Assembly (NCBI GenBank): GCA_977017575.1
Contig: CDRNVI010000188.1
Coordinates: 1 to 64,000, forward strand
Direction of reading: 5' to 3'
From: Paramoeba atlantica
Lineage: Eukaryota > Discosea
DNA: 64,000 nucleotides
Part shown: positions 1 to 11,100 of the stretch, piece after piece
How positions within the stretch are numbered: position 1 is the first letter of the stretch
Layout: each line of letters starts with the position of its first letter
The notes under the pieces: generated by a model
The model's database searches: none
What the model saw: the letters and a program-made list of their open reading frames with translations, nothing else
What the model was told of the DNA's origin: nothing
Made by a program: the position numbers and the translations under genes

Positions 1-69
1 GTTTTGACAATCTTTTTGTTTTCTCGTCCTTCCTTTTTTTTCCTTCCTTATTTTTTGGGGAAATTTCAG

Positions 70-3000
70 GAACCGAACGATTCACATTCATCTCGAAAGT
101 TATTCGACCACCGCAATCCAAATTCTTTTGCTCTATATGTACACATCAACAAAACCATTTTCATCTTGCCTTCATTCTTGTCTTGCTTTGATCCAAGAGG
201 TTCAGATTTCTTTTTTTCAATCCCCACAAAAAAAAAGAAGAATTTTTCATGAATTGGTTTTTTAAAACCCTCAAAACATTCTTGATATCACAAATGGTTT
301 TCATGGTGTAGTGGTTAACATACGAGGTTTTGATTCTCGTGCCCCGAGTTCGATTCTCGGTGAGACCTAATTTTTTTGAATTAATTTTTTTTTTTTTTTG
401 TTTTCTTGCAGATGGGAGTGGTGGAAGAACCATGTGGCAATCACTCTCTTTTATGGCAACATTGGACTTCCCTTTGCACTAGTATTCAAAATGAAGCTAT
501 TGAATTAGCTTCTTTTTTGGGTCTTGAGTGTTCTCTTCCTGTGATGGACTTCCCGGAAGGAAAGACGGAATTGGATCTGTTCCCGACGTCGAAGTTGAAG
601 TCGTCGTGCTCCACTCCTTTTATCCACGAATCTTCCTCAGTTCCTTCCTTCGCACCTTCATTTCCTTCAACTCCACAACAATCTCTCTTTTCTATTCCAG
701 AACCTTCCTTTGCATTTCTCACCACCTCCACCATCTTTTTCAACTTCTTCATCAACAACTCTCTGTGGAGGAGAAAAACCCAAAAGCTGAAAGTTGTCAT
801 CACTCTTTATTGTTTTTTGGACCTTGAAGTCAAAGTTCCCAAAAAAACAAGAGTTCTAGAAGAGGTAAGAAATTAAAAAAGAGGAAGTTGGCACAAGCAA
901 TCAACTAAAACAAGGTTCAAAAAAATAGGATAATGGGAGAGAAATGTTTTCGTTTTTGAAAGAAAAACTTTTTTGCGACATTTTCTCGAAATTGTTGATT
1001 CTGGTTCCATTTTTCAAATCGCATTCAATTTCTTTTCTTAATCGGACTGAAACTCACTCCAATTCATTTCTTTTAGAAAGTGATTCTTCGACCTTGATTC
1101 CATGCCACAAACTTCTCCTTACCTCTCGCTCAGAGTATTTTTCAAGTTTCTCTTTTTTCTCTCATTCTCTTTCATTCCCTCTTTTTTTCTTATTTTTTTC
1201 AGCAATGCTGCTAAGTGGAATGCGAGAGTCTGGGACAGGGACAGTTCGTCTTCAAGCTTCTTTTTTTATAGCGATGGGATTATTAGAGTTCTCTTTTTCA
1301 TTTATAGTTTCTTTCTTCGAACCCTCTTTCCTCTCTTTTTTTTAATTGGAGTTTTTCTTTAGGTATATTTATACTGGGAATATGAACTTTAATGATCTTC
1401 TTCCATGTCTTGAAGCTCTGATCACCGCTGAATCTCTTCTACTACCTCATTTACAAGTCCTCTCTTGTCTTCTTCTTATTCTCCTGTCTTCTTTTTGACT
1501 CACTCTCCCCCCCTTTGCAGGAAAAGTGTGAGAAAAAATTGCTGACTCTGTTGAGGAGTGATAATGTCACTTCTGTATTAGAAGTTACCCAACAAATCAA
1601 TGCTCCGGTAAATCAAGTTTTTTTGATTTGACCTTTTTTTTGTCTCCTTTAACAGATTTATTTTGTTTCTGTCTCTCTTCTCTATTTTAGCTTCTAAAAA
1701 GTGGGTGTCTTAAATTTATTCTTCTGAATTTTGATGTTTTGCTGGCATCTGATCAAATTTTTGAGCTGGATGGTGAAGTTCTCTCTGATTTAGAAGAGAA
1801 AGCTCAATCTTTCATTTGTCCTCTTGTAACAAGATTTCTTTCTTTTCTTTCTGTGTTTCCCCAAAATTGAATCTTTTTTTTTCAGGCTGCATCCACTGTT
1901 TATTTTTCGAAATTGAGGAATTTTTTAAGAGAACCTGAACCATCCGCTTCTTTAATTACTGAATCTTTTGTTTCTTCTTGTTTGACTCCTTCTTCCTTAA
2001 GAAGAAAAGTACCACAGTTATACCCTACTTCTTCTGCTCCTTCAGTTCTTCCTTCTCCCGCTCTCTCTGGGACTGAATATGAAGAAGTGAAGGGATTGGT
2101 CGAAAAACAATTGAGAGCACTTCGAAAGAAAGAGAGAGAAATTGAAAAATTGAGAGAGTTGAAGAGGGATTTGACTTCAGAAGAAGAAATTAAACTCCTT
2201 TCACAGGTTTGAACTTTTTATTTTTCCTTCCAAAATTTTCTTCTTTCTGATTTGTGTCTTGTTTTTGATAGCATCTGGTTGAGAGAAAAATCGAAGAGCT
2301 CAGTTCTGTTCTTGAACAACTCATTAGCACAAGAGAAGAAGAGAAAGGAGTGAGAGAACCAAAAGGGGGGAGGAGAAGAAAAAGGAGAGGGAGAGGAGAG
2401 GCCAAAGATAGTGAAACAAAAGAATCAGGAAAAGAAGAAGAAAAAGAAGAAGAAAAAGAAGAAAAAGAAGGAAAAGAAGGAAAAGAAGAAAAAGAAGGAA
2501 AAGAAGTAAAAGAAGAAAATGAACTAATTGGGGGAAAAGACGAAAAAGAGGAGGAAGAGAGTGAAGGAAAGAGGGTTTGGGGAACTGAGACACCAAAAAA
2601 ATTAAGTTTTCAAGAAATTGAACAAGAACAGCAAAAACAGGTCATTTTCTCAGAGAGTTTTTCATCTTTTCTTTTGTTTCTTTCTTCTTTTTCAATTCTT
2701 CTTTTCTCTTCTTTTTTTTCTCATTTTTTTTTCTCCCTCCACAGTTAAAAATTCAAAAGAAAAGAACTCAACCCTCCAAAAAGAGCACAAAAAAACCATC
2801 TTCTCCTCTTACTCATCCTCCTCCTTCTTCTATTTCTCTCTCTGCTTATGCATCTGCTCCTTCTCCCCCTCTCTTTTCTCCTTCTTCTGATCGAAGCGCA
2901 CCTTGGGGAACTCCACCAAAATCTTCTCTTTCCTATTTCTCTTCCTCTCCCTCTCTCTCTCACGATTCTCCCTCTTTTTCGCCAATGAGCATTTTGGAAA

Positions 3001-3791
3001 TAGAGAAGGAGGAGAGAGGAAGAAAGGAGAGAGAAGAAGGGAGTTCTCAAAATGCGCACAAGTTTGAGAGTCTTTTCTTTTCTTTTTTTCTTCTTCTTTC
3101 TTTTCTCAACCCTTCACTTTCACAGAAAATCAAAACCAAAGAGTATTTTGGAAATCGAAAGAGAAGAAAAGTCGTTTCTTGAACAACAGCAAAGTCAAAA
3201 GAAAGCAAAGTTACTTTTCTTTTCTGTTTCAACCAAATATTTCTCTTCCTCTTCCCCCCTCTCTTGCTTTCTCATTTTTTTCTTTTTTGCAGAATTCTTG
3301 ATATTATGTCAGAGGAATTGGCACGAGCGCTTCAAGAAGAAGAAAACCAAATTGCTCGTCAAATTGAAGAAGAAGAGAGAAGAGAAGAGGAAGAGAGGCA
3401 GAGAGGGAGAGGCAGAGGGAGAGGGAGAGGGAGAAGAGGGGGAGAGAGAAGAGGAGGAGGGAGAGGGGGAGAGGGTAGAGGAAATAAGAGAGGGAGAGGT
3501 GGGAGAGGTGGGGGAGGTGGGGGAGGAGAGAGAGGAGGGAGAGGAGAGAGAGGAGAGAGAGGAGAGAAAGGAGAGAGAGGAGAGAGAGGAGAGAGAGGAG
3601 AGAGGAGAGAGAGAGGAGAGAGAGGAGAGAGAGAAGAGAGAAATGGGTCTGAGAGAAATGGGAGCGAGAATGAGAGGAGAGAAATGAGAGGTGGGGGAAG
3701 AGGGAGAAGTCAAAGAGGAAGGAGAGGAGAGAGAAGAGGAGAAGGGAGAGGAGGGGAGAGACAGCAACGTGAGGGGGAGAAACCGGGATAA
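70..3791 (+). CDS. IBTK-like double-BTB protein with RGG-rich tail (5' partial)
   Basis: Twelve visible exons, all in phase: 70-199, 412-864, 929-1145, 1203-1287, 1363-1456, 1521-1607, 1691-1825, 1886-2206, 2272-2640, 2745-3061, 3126-3209, 3293-3791 (about 930 residues). The first exon holds the end of one BTB domain (LLLYMYTS). The third to fifth exons form a second BTB domain (IPCHKLLLTSRSEYF, LLSGMRES, EYIYTG), followed by a BACK-like helical stretch (SDNVTSVLE). Then come an acidic/lysine coiled region, an APWG motif and three copies of a short motif (SILEIEKEE, SILEIEREE, KILDIMSEE) that resemble the C-terminal SFRDIM-type motif I know from inhibitor of Bruton's tyrosine kinase (IBtk), a CUL3 substrate adaptor. 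The last exon encodes about 130 residues of RG/GE-rich sequence, not expected in IBtk. N-terminal domains lie outside the window. BTB assignment is firm; IBtk orthology is an inference. Confidence 0.75.
296..368 (+). tRNA. tRNA-Gln (UUG anticodon), intron-hosted, slightly irregular
   Basis: Cloverleaf folds with T stem CCGAG/CTCGG and loop TTCGATT, anticodon stem CGAGG/TCTCG with loop TTTTGAT giving anticodon TTG, and a D arm (TGGTGTAGTGGTTAACA) typical of eukaryotic tRNA-Gln. The 3' acceptor strand TGAGACC pairs with a 5' strand that has one T too many (GGTTTTCA, eight bases), so one base must bulge. It lies wholly inside the 200-411 intron of the BTB gene, on the same strand. It could be a functional gene with a bulge or a recently decayed copy. 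Confidence 0.8.
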
Positions 3792-4160
3792 GAAATTCAT
3801 TCTTGAAAGAAGGAAACTCTTCCTGAAAAACTTCTTCTTTTTTTCCAAAAAATTCTCTTTGAAGGATTACAAGTTCAAAGAAGAGAAGAATTATGATGAG
3901 ACTTGAAAAACAAACTTTGATTTTAGGAGTCAAAAACATAATTTTGTGAAAAAATTTTGATGGTTTTTATTTTTGTCGTTTCTCTTCTGAGTGAGGCTTA
4001 CACACTTCCTCTTTCAATATCCCCCTTCTTCAACTGAAGGAAAATAATTGTAAAAAATGAAATGGTTCAAAAAATGAAAAACGAGTTTTTGGAGGTGCGA
4101 TTTTTTCTTTCTTGGTTTTCCGTTTCGTTGTTTTGTGCTCTCTCAGCTCCATGTCTGGTC
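3792..4160. other. Intergenic region between BTB gene and sulfotransferase gene
   Basis: About 370 bp without a supported gene. It holds the 3' flank of the BTB gene and the 5' flank of the next gene. An in-frame upstream ATG at 4062 exists, but the start at 4161 fits the paralogues better. I see no repeat or RNA gene here. Confidence 0.5.
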
Positions 4161-5123
4161 ATGTCTTTTCTCTTGGCTCTTTCTTTTCTTTCTCTTCTCT
4201 TTTCATTCTCTCTTTCTCAATTGGTCTCAAATAAAACCCATGATGGCTACACTTGGGTGATTCCGCCAGAAAATAAGAATGTTCGCCGACCCCCTTTCCC
4301 AAACACTCCAACCATCCTTCTCTCGACCTACCCAAATTCTGGAAACACTTTTATTTTGAAAGTAATTCACTTTTTCTTGAAACCCTTTCTCTTTCCCTCT
4401 CTTTCTCTTTCTCTCTTTTCTCTCTCTCTCTCTCCCTTTTTCTCTTTCTCCTCTTTCTTCTTTTTGATTCTTTTTGTTGTTGGGAAGGTTTGGGAATTGG
4501 CAAGAGGGATTGGAGCTCAAGCTGTTTTTAAAGAGAAGGGAACACCAACTTCTGATTCCTTTGCCTTTGAGGGTTCAGTACATGGAGGGAAAATTGACAG
4601 ATTCTTCGACTCTCGAATTCTCAAAGATCGTACAACTAATCTAACGAGAAAAGAAATCCAAGATCGAATTCGGAAAGCAACGTTTCAAGAACCAGTCATT
4701 TTAAAGAATCATTTTCCAATTCTCCCGATGAAGATAGAGAATCTTTTTCAAGTTCGTTCTGTTCTTGGTGTTATTTCGACTCTTCGAGATGATGTCCAGG
4801 TAAATTGTGAAAAGATTTACCAAGGGAGACATTATTGCGATATGGAGAATGAGGAATTTCACACTTTTTGGTTCAATTTTTCTGTGGAGCATAAGATTCC
4901 TTTTGTTATTTATCCTTATGAGGATCTGATCTCTTCTCCTCTTGTTGTGTTTCGAGATATGTTTAAGAAATTTGTTCCTTTTGAGAAAATAAGAGATGAA
5001 AATATTACATGGGCGATTCACCATTCTCTACCACCAACAAAACAATCAAGACCAAAATCGAGTAAATTCCTCGAATGGAAAGAAAACAAACAACAGGAAG
5101 AGAGGAAAAAAATGAAAACCTGA
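4161..5123 (+). CDS. Secretory-pathway sulfotransferase-like protein
   Basis: Two exons, 4161-4361 and 4488-5123, 278 residues, with one 126-bp intron that stays open in frame but is clearly an intron by comparison with the paralogues at 35.8-40.8 kb. The N-terminus is a hydrophobic signal or anchor segment. The motif ILLSTYPNSGNTF matches the 5'-phosphosulfate (PAPS) binding loop of sulfotransferases; WELARGIGAQAVF, PVILKNHFP and a later Arg-containing segment (VRSVLGVIST) follow at the spacing seen in WSC-domain-type sulfotransferases. The start was chosen because the paralogues begin with a short signal peptide at the same place; ATG at 4062 would add 33 hydrophobic residues. It is more diverged than the clustered copies. 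Substrate unknown. Confidence 0.78.
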   Translation: MSFLLALSFLSLLFSFSLSQLVSNKTHDGYTWVIPPENKNVRRPPFPNTPTILLSTYPNSGNTFILKVIHFFLKPFLFPSLSLSLFSLSLSPFFSFSSFFFLILFVVGKVWELARGIGAQAVFKEKGTPTSDSFAFEGSVHGGKIDRFFDSRILKDRTTNLTRKEIQDRIRKATFQEPVILKNHFPILPMKIENLFQVRSVLGVISTLRDDVQVNCEKIYQGRHYCDMENEEFHTFWFNFSVEHKIPFVIYPYEDLISSPLVVFRDMFKKFVPFEKIRDENITWAIHHSLPPTKQSRPKSSKFLEWKENKQQEERKKMKT

Positions 5124-5263
5124 AAAAAAAAAACAAAGAAAATTTTAGAACTCTAAAATTTAGCGTCCACCTTTTTGTTGTTTTTTCCGTTGATCCTCTG
5201 TGATTCCTCTTATCCTCTTGTTTCTTCCTTTTCCTTGATTCCAAAAGATCCGATAGACCAGCG

Positions 5264-6714
5264 ATGGGTGTTGATGAAAAATGGAAAGGGTTTCAAGACC
5301 TTTCTGACCAACTGGAAAAACAACCAACATTCCCTTTCTGTGAAGCGACTTTTTTTTTCTTGGCTTTTCTTTGTTTGTTGCATGCAACACGACACAACTT
5401 GCGTCATGTTGTGGTGTTGGCCGGAGCTTTGATTGGAGGGACTGCCAATGATCTCTTTTTTATGACCTTACCCTTTGTTGATAACTTTTGGCATGCGCAA
5501 GGAACTGTGATGATCACTCCTCGTCTTCCTTTGTATATTCCTTGTGTTTATATTTGTTTTATGTATATTCCGATTGTTTCTTCTTGGCGTTCTCCTCCTC
5601 AACTTCCTCGTTTGGCACGGTTTTGTCTCGCAGGACTCTCTGGCGCTCTCTTTTATTGTATCTTTGATATTACTGGAGCCAAATTTTTATGGTGGACTTG
5701 GCATGATACAGATGCTGGTGTTTTTCATCGGTGGTTAGGAGTTCCTGTTGGAAGTACTCTCTGGACGATTATTCACATCTTTTGTATTTGTTTGATTCTT
5801 TCTTGGTCTGGAATTTGGTTAGATTCGAGTCAAAAGGGAGATAAAAAACCATTGTCGATTCAGAAAGCGATCTTTAGTGTTCTTATGATTGGAATCTTTA
5901 GCACCCCTTTAATGATGCTCACAATGATCCCCTTCCAACTCCACCAAATTCGTTTTGAATTGGAACCATCGTTTCATATTACCCAATTACCTGGAAAGCC
6001 AGATTATATTTCTCTTTGGTTAGCCATCGCTCTCTTCTCTCTGATTGTAATGATGGGGATGATAAACAAGAAACCGAATCCTCGTGAGATTCTCTTTCAT
6101 CCAGGGAGATGGTTAGATGGGATCTTGTTTTTTGGGGTTGTGATCTATTGCGCTGTCATGGCTGGAGTTATGATTTATGGCGATCCTTCAATTGTTGTTG
6201 CTGAGGTGAGAAATTTTAATCTGATCAGTCTCTCTTTTGCTTTTTTTCCTCTTTCTTTTGAATTTTTTTTTCAGCCTTTTATTTTTTTTGGTTCTGATCA
6301 ATTATTTTTATTTCAAAAACGACACCAGGGAGTCCATCAAGAATATGGTGATTGTCGAATTGTTGATTATGATCTGTCAAACTATGCCCGTTTTAAATAT
6401 CTTTGTGCTCAAGACTACAATGAAGACTTTGTTTTTAATTGTGTGGAACAGGTAATTTGATTTTTTTTTCATTTATTTTTCTTTGAAATACCAAAAAAAA
6501 AAATAGATTTTTTTTTAATTAAAATTGTAACTCTCTCTCTCTCTTCTTTCTCCATCAGATTCTCCCACCACACGATCCAGCCTGGTACACTCTTTGCGGA
6601 AAGGCACATACAAACTATCTTCTTTATGCTTGGGTTGTTGCTTCGTTTGCTCTGTGTTGTGTGGGGCTCTATGCACAATTACTTTTCAACCACCCAAAAG
6701 TAAAATCTTCTTGA
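5264..6714 (+). CDS. Multi-pass membrane protein of unrecognised family
   Basis: Three exons, 5264-6205, 6329-6451 and 6559-6714, all phase 0, 406 residues. About nine hydrophobic segments are visible, from LACLL-type sequence near residue 30 to a final helix at the C-terminus (YLLYAWVVASFALCC). Polar signatures include GGTANDLFF, WWTWHDTDAG, GVPVGSTLWT and, in a probable extracytoplasmic loop, CRIVDYDLSNYARFKYLCAQDY. The many Trp and His residues between helices recall uncharacterised eukaryotic DUF families of integral membrane proteins, but I cannot name one. The gene ends 31 bp from the convergent fatty acid hydroxylase gene. Confidence 0.75.
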
Positions 6715-6745
6715 AAAAGAGAGAGAGTCTCTTCTTTTTCTATTT

Positions 6746-7989
6746 TCACCACGAAAAACTCTCCTCTGTATATTTTTTCTTCCTGAGATAGAAAGTATTT
6801 CCTAAACGATCCCAGATTGTAAGAGTTTGCCCATAATTCACATGGAAGTAATTGTGGTGGTCATCATGGTAGAGACTGCTTGGTTGCCAGGGGAACCAAC
6901 TCTCAAAATATACTCCGGAATGGTCAACGACATTGTGGAAATGGACATACAATAGGTTTACGATGAGGGAAGAAATGTGGGTTGGGATAAAAAATAAACC
7001 TTTCAAGAAAAAGAATGAGGGGAGGGGAAAGGGAAAGAGATCAAAAAGAGGGAAAATGAGAGAGAGAAAAGTTAAAAAAAGAATGGAGAGATAAAAAAAA
7101 AGAAGAAGAAAAAGAGAGATGCATACCAAGAAAAACTCCTCCTTGAACAAATATCATATCAACAGGATGGAGACCTAAACCAGAAAACGCAGTTGGTTGG
7201 CGATAAGCGTGATGAACTTTATGGCACCAAAGATAAAGAAAAGGGATATGAAGAATGCGATGTGAAAAGTATGCCCAAAGATCAATCCAGAGGAACAAAG
7301 AGATTGTTGAAGTGATAACAAAGGGGATAGAAGAAGGGAAATTAAAATCTGTGTAAATTAAGACAACGCCTGGGTGTGTGAAGTAAAGGATTGTGATCAG
7401 AGATGTGAGCACAGCAGCGAGACAGAGATTGCCCACTGCCAAATACACCTTTTTTTTCGAGAAAGATTTTTAAAATATTGTTGAACAAAAATATAAACAA
7501 AAGAGAAAGAAAAAACAAAAAGAAGAAAACCTCAGATCGAGCAAGCGTTTCAACATTATGAGTTTTTTCACCTTGACACCGAAGTTGAGGATGCGCTTGA
7601 TAAAACCGATCAAACCAACGAGCAAAGGGGACAAAAGTGAGAATAGAAAGAACAGCAGTACAAACAGTGCCATAAAGAAAAGTTGCCATTGGATTTGTTT
7701 GTATTTCTTCCGCTGTTGTAATTTGCAAACCACAACAAAGAGAAAGACAAAAAACCGAAGAGGATATCCCAGCCGGCGTACAGAAAAAGGAGACAGCTGC
7801 GAAGATCCCAAAAACGTGGAGCGAACTTTGAAGCGGGTTGGAAAGTTTCAGAACATTATTGTATCCTGCTCTTCTCGCCTTTTCGATTGTTCCAGAAGGG
7901 AGAGAGGGCATCTTCTCTCGGCAAGAACACATTCCAAAACAAAAACTTCGCGAAAACAAAGAGCGAAAACAAAAAGAAAATTTAGCCAA
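6746..7989 (-). CDS. Fatty acid hydroxylase / sterol desaturase superfamily enzyme
   Basis: Three exons on the minus strand, 7989-7531, 7448-7127 and 6999-6746, phases consistent, 344 residues. The diiron histidine clusters are all present in order: HRILH, HKVHH, HNVVDH and HDDHH, separated by hydrophobic helices, which identify an ER-membrane non-heme iron hydroxylase/desaturase acting on sterols or fatty acids. The N-terminal ~50 residues are basic and Cys/Phe-rich, so initiation at the downstream Met in EKMPSLPSG is also possible. The reaction (C4-methyl oxidase, C5-desaturase or fatty acid hydroxylase) cannot be decided from sequence inspection. Confidence 0.9.
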
Positions 7990-8128
7990 TCCTCACTTTT
8001 TTTAGCGCCCTTTCGAAAAATGAAAGAAAATTTCCATTTTCCCAGAGCATCATTTGTTTCGATTTTATCTTTCAGTTGAACACTCAGTGAGTCACTTCTT
8101 CTCTAACTTGAAAGAGATCATTTTATTG

Positions 8129-11100
8129 TCAAGGATTTATCTTTTTTCTTTGATAGAATAAAATATATGCATCTCTTGACACAATCCTCGATTCTTCACA
8201 AGGTGAAACACGAGAATCATCAAAATTGTACCATTTTCCATCAATTGAGGATTTTGCAGAAACTCTAAAATGCCCAGTTTGATGCTTCCCGAGGTGAGTC
8301 ACAACAGCATAGAGATCATACAAAAGTTTTTGTCCTGAAGGATTTCTTATTGTATGATTCGACATATCGAGCTCGTGGATTGGGAATGTGACGAAACTGT
8401 CATTCTTGTCGTACCTGGGAATCAAAGAGTAGGTTTGAGAGGAGTGGGGTTGCCAAAAGAAAAATCCGTTTTAAAGAGATGGATGAAAAATTGACCTTGA
8501 TTTTGTTGGCATTCGATCAAAATGAAAGATGAGCAATTCTGGGCAATGATAGAACTCAACAACCTTTGCTCCTGACACTTTTTGATTGCAGTGGCAGCAA
8601 AAAAATTCACAATCTTTCTCTTGAGTTGCTAACATTGACAAACAGGATTCCAAATCTGAAGTTGGTCGTTGAGAATAGAAACTTGAATCACGATAATCTC
8701 TGGGGTCATCAGTAGATAAATCATAAACAGATCTCAGAACTTGTGGCTTCCATTCTAAAATCAGACAAATGTTCTTTCCCTCTTTGGAATGGGAGAGAAG
8801 AACCGGGTAATCGTCTCCAAGATCGTATAAAGTTTCCCGTTTTTGAGAAATTTGGGGGTTCGTCAGTATCATCTTGAAGAGTGGAGAAGAATAATCTATC
8901 GTGTCTTCTTTTCCCTAGCGAAAGGAAATATTTTTATCATTCAAGGGAAAAAGAAAAACCAAAAAATGTTCAACAAGATACCTCAGTGAAATAAGGAATA
9001 AGTTTTTGAGTTTGTAGAAAGAGTCGTCTTTGAATTGCATGGACCATCTAACCCAAAGAAATGAGATAAAAGGTGGTGAATTCAAAAAAATGAAATCAAG
9101 AACAATTACCTTTTTCTCCAATTGTTTGTAATTGACAGATTTTGAAATGGAACAAATTGTTGGAACCGAAAATAATTGGTTCTGGTCAGTTCTCCATTGG
9201 AAAACACGAATATGCAAGAGATCATCCTCTGGTTCGAAATCTTCTTCTTTCATTTCTTCTTCCTCTTCTGGAATTAAAAAAAAGTCTTTAAATTCGGTCT
9301 TTGTTTTGAAAAAAATCATAACAGAAACCTTCTTTTTTCTTGTTCTTGTTTTGACTTGTCCTTCCTTCAAGCTCAAACACAAAGATATCATCGTCGTTTG
9401 AAATCTCAGTCAAACTCTCTTCCTCAGAAAATTCGTATGTGAATCGGTTTTCCTCAACTTTGGCAACAAACATCGGGTCTTTTGGTATTCCAATTAACTA
9501 AAAAAAATAAGATGAACATTCTTTAAAAAGGAAAAGAAACAAAAGAAACAAAAGAAACAAAAGAAACAAAAGATACATTACTCACAATTTCCTTTAAATC
9601 ACAAATCTTTCCTCCAATTGGGACATCTGCAGAAATTGTAAGCGGAATAAAAGAAGGATCTTTCCAGACAAGAACAAGTCTGATGAGTCTCGTTTTTGAA
9701 ATTGGGATTGGGAGAGAAAGAGATGGTGTTGCGTCGAAGGATGTTGTTGTGAGTTTGCACTTTGAACACTTCCAAGTCGACTTTAATTGGCCCTAGATTG
9801 AATACAATTTTAAAATTTTGAGCAAAGATGATGAGTTATTTTGGAAAGTAAATAAAAAGAGAAAGGAAGCAAACATGAAAAAGGTCAACAATAACTGAGT
9901 CATTGTTCATTAAGTGCTTTTGCCAAGCTTCCTTGGCGAGAATCTGAATTAAAATTCAATTCATCAATCACATAATAAATCATAATAATAAATATAACAA
10001 TAAATAAAATAAAATAAAAATTACTTCTTCAGGAGGTTCATCATTCTTCATAAACGCCTTTTCAGAAACAAATGGCGCCACTCTCGCCTTAACACGATTT
10101 AAATCTTCATGCATTTCATTTAATAAATACAATAAAAATTCATAACAATCATGAAATTGAAAACCACAATATCGTGGCGCAAATTTTGAGAGGAAGTGTT
10201 TGAATTCTCGAGGAGCGAAAGCAGAATATTGTTCTCCCCATAAAAGTTCGAAAAGTTGTGAAATTTGGATTGGTAAAGTTCCGTTCGTTCCGAGTGGATT
10301 TGTGGGATTGATCTCTTGTCTTGGGGAAAAATGAATCAGTTTTTGAAAAACAAAGGACAAAAAAGAGAAAATAAAAAGAAAGAGAAAGGGAGAAAGAATT
10401 TAAAAAAAAAAGAAAAGAAAAAAAGAAAAGAAAAAAACAAACTCAAAAGTTTTGGACAAGATATAATCTCTCAGGGGAGTTGTTTGACTGAGAGATTGGA
10501 TTGCACTATTTAAAAAACAAGTATTTCCCATATTTCTTAAACCACACAATCCTGGAGGAGTTGGTTCTTTTCCACCCCCCCTATTTTTAAAGGAAAAAGA
10601 AAGAGATTTAGAGAAGAATTTCTCTTGTGTTTGAGAGAAAAGAGAGAGAGAGGGAGAGATGAAAAGAAAAGAAAAAGAACCACGGAGAGTATCCATATTC
10701 GTTCGTCTCTTCCCTAAACAATAAAAACATTTAATAAATCTCTTTTTTTCTTCCAAAAAATAAAAGAGAAAAGAAAGAAAAGAAAAAGAGAAAGGAAAAA
10801 GAGAAAAGAGAAGAGAAAAGAAAAGAAAGAATGAAAAGAAAGAAAAAACCTTCTGAAAGTGAAATTTCCTTCAAAATTTCTTTCTTCAATCATGATCTTT
10901 TGTCGATCGACCAGTCCAGATTGGGAGATCTCTCTTTCCATTTGGGTCAATAATTTTCTGCTGTTGAGAGAACGAGAAAAGAAATGCAAGAGAGAAAAGA
11001 GATGAGAAGGGAGAGAAGGGAGAAAGAGAGAGAAAGGAGAGAGAGAGAGGAAAAAGAAAGAAGAAAGAAAGAAGAAAGAAAGAAAGAAAGAAATAATTAA

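Noticed and set aside
3304-3939. Long minus-strand Leu/Ser-rich ORFs opposite the GGAGAGA tract
   Set aside because: They are the mirror of purine-rich coding sequence of the BTB gene; such tracts stay open in several frames by composition alone, and no domain motif is present.
4362-4487. Reading the sulfotransferase at 4161 as one continuous exon
   Set aside because: The segment is a pyrimidine-rich, Ser/Phe/Leu-coding run located exactly where the four other family members have an intron, with GT and AG borders; its length is a multiple of three only by chance.
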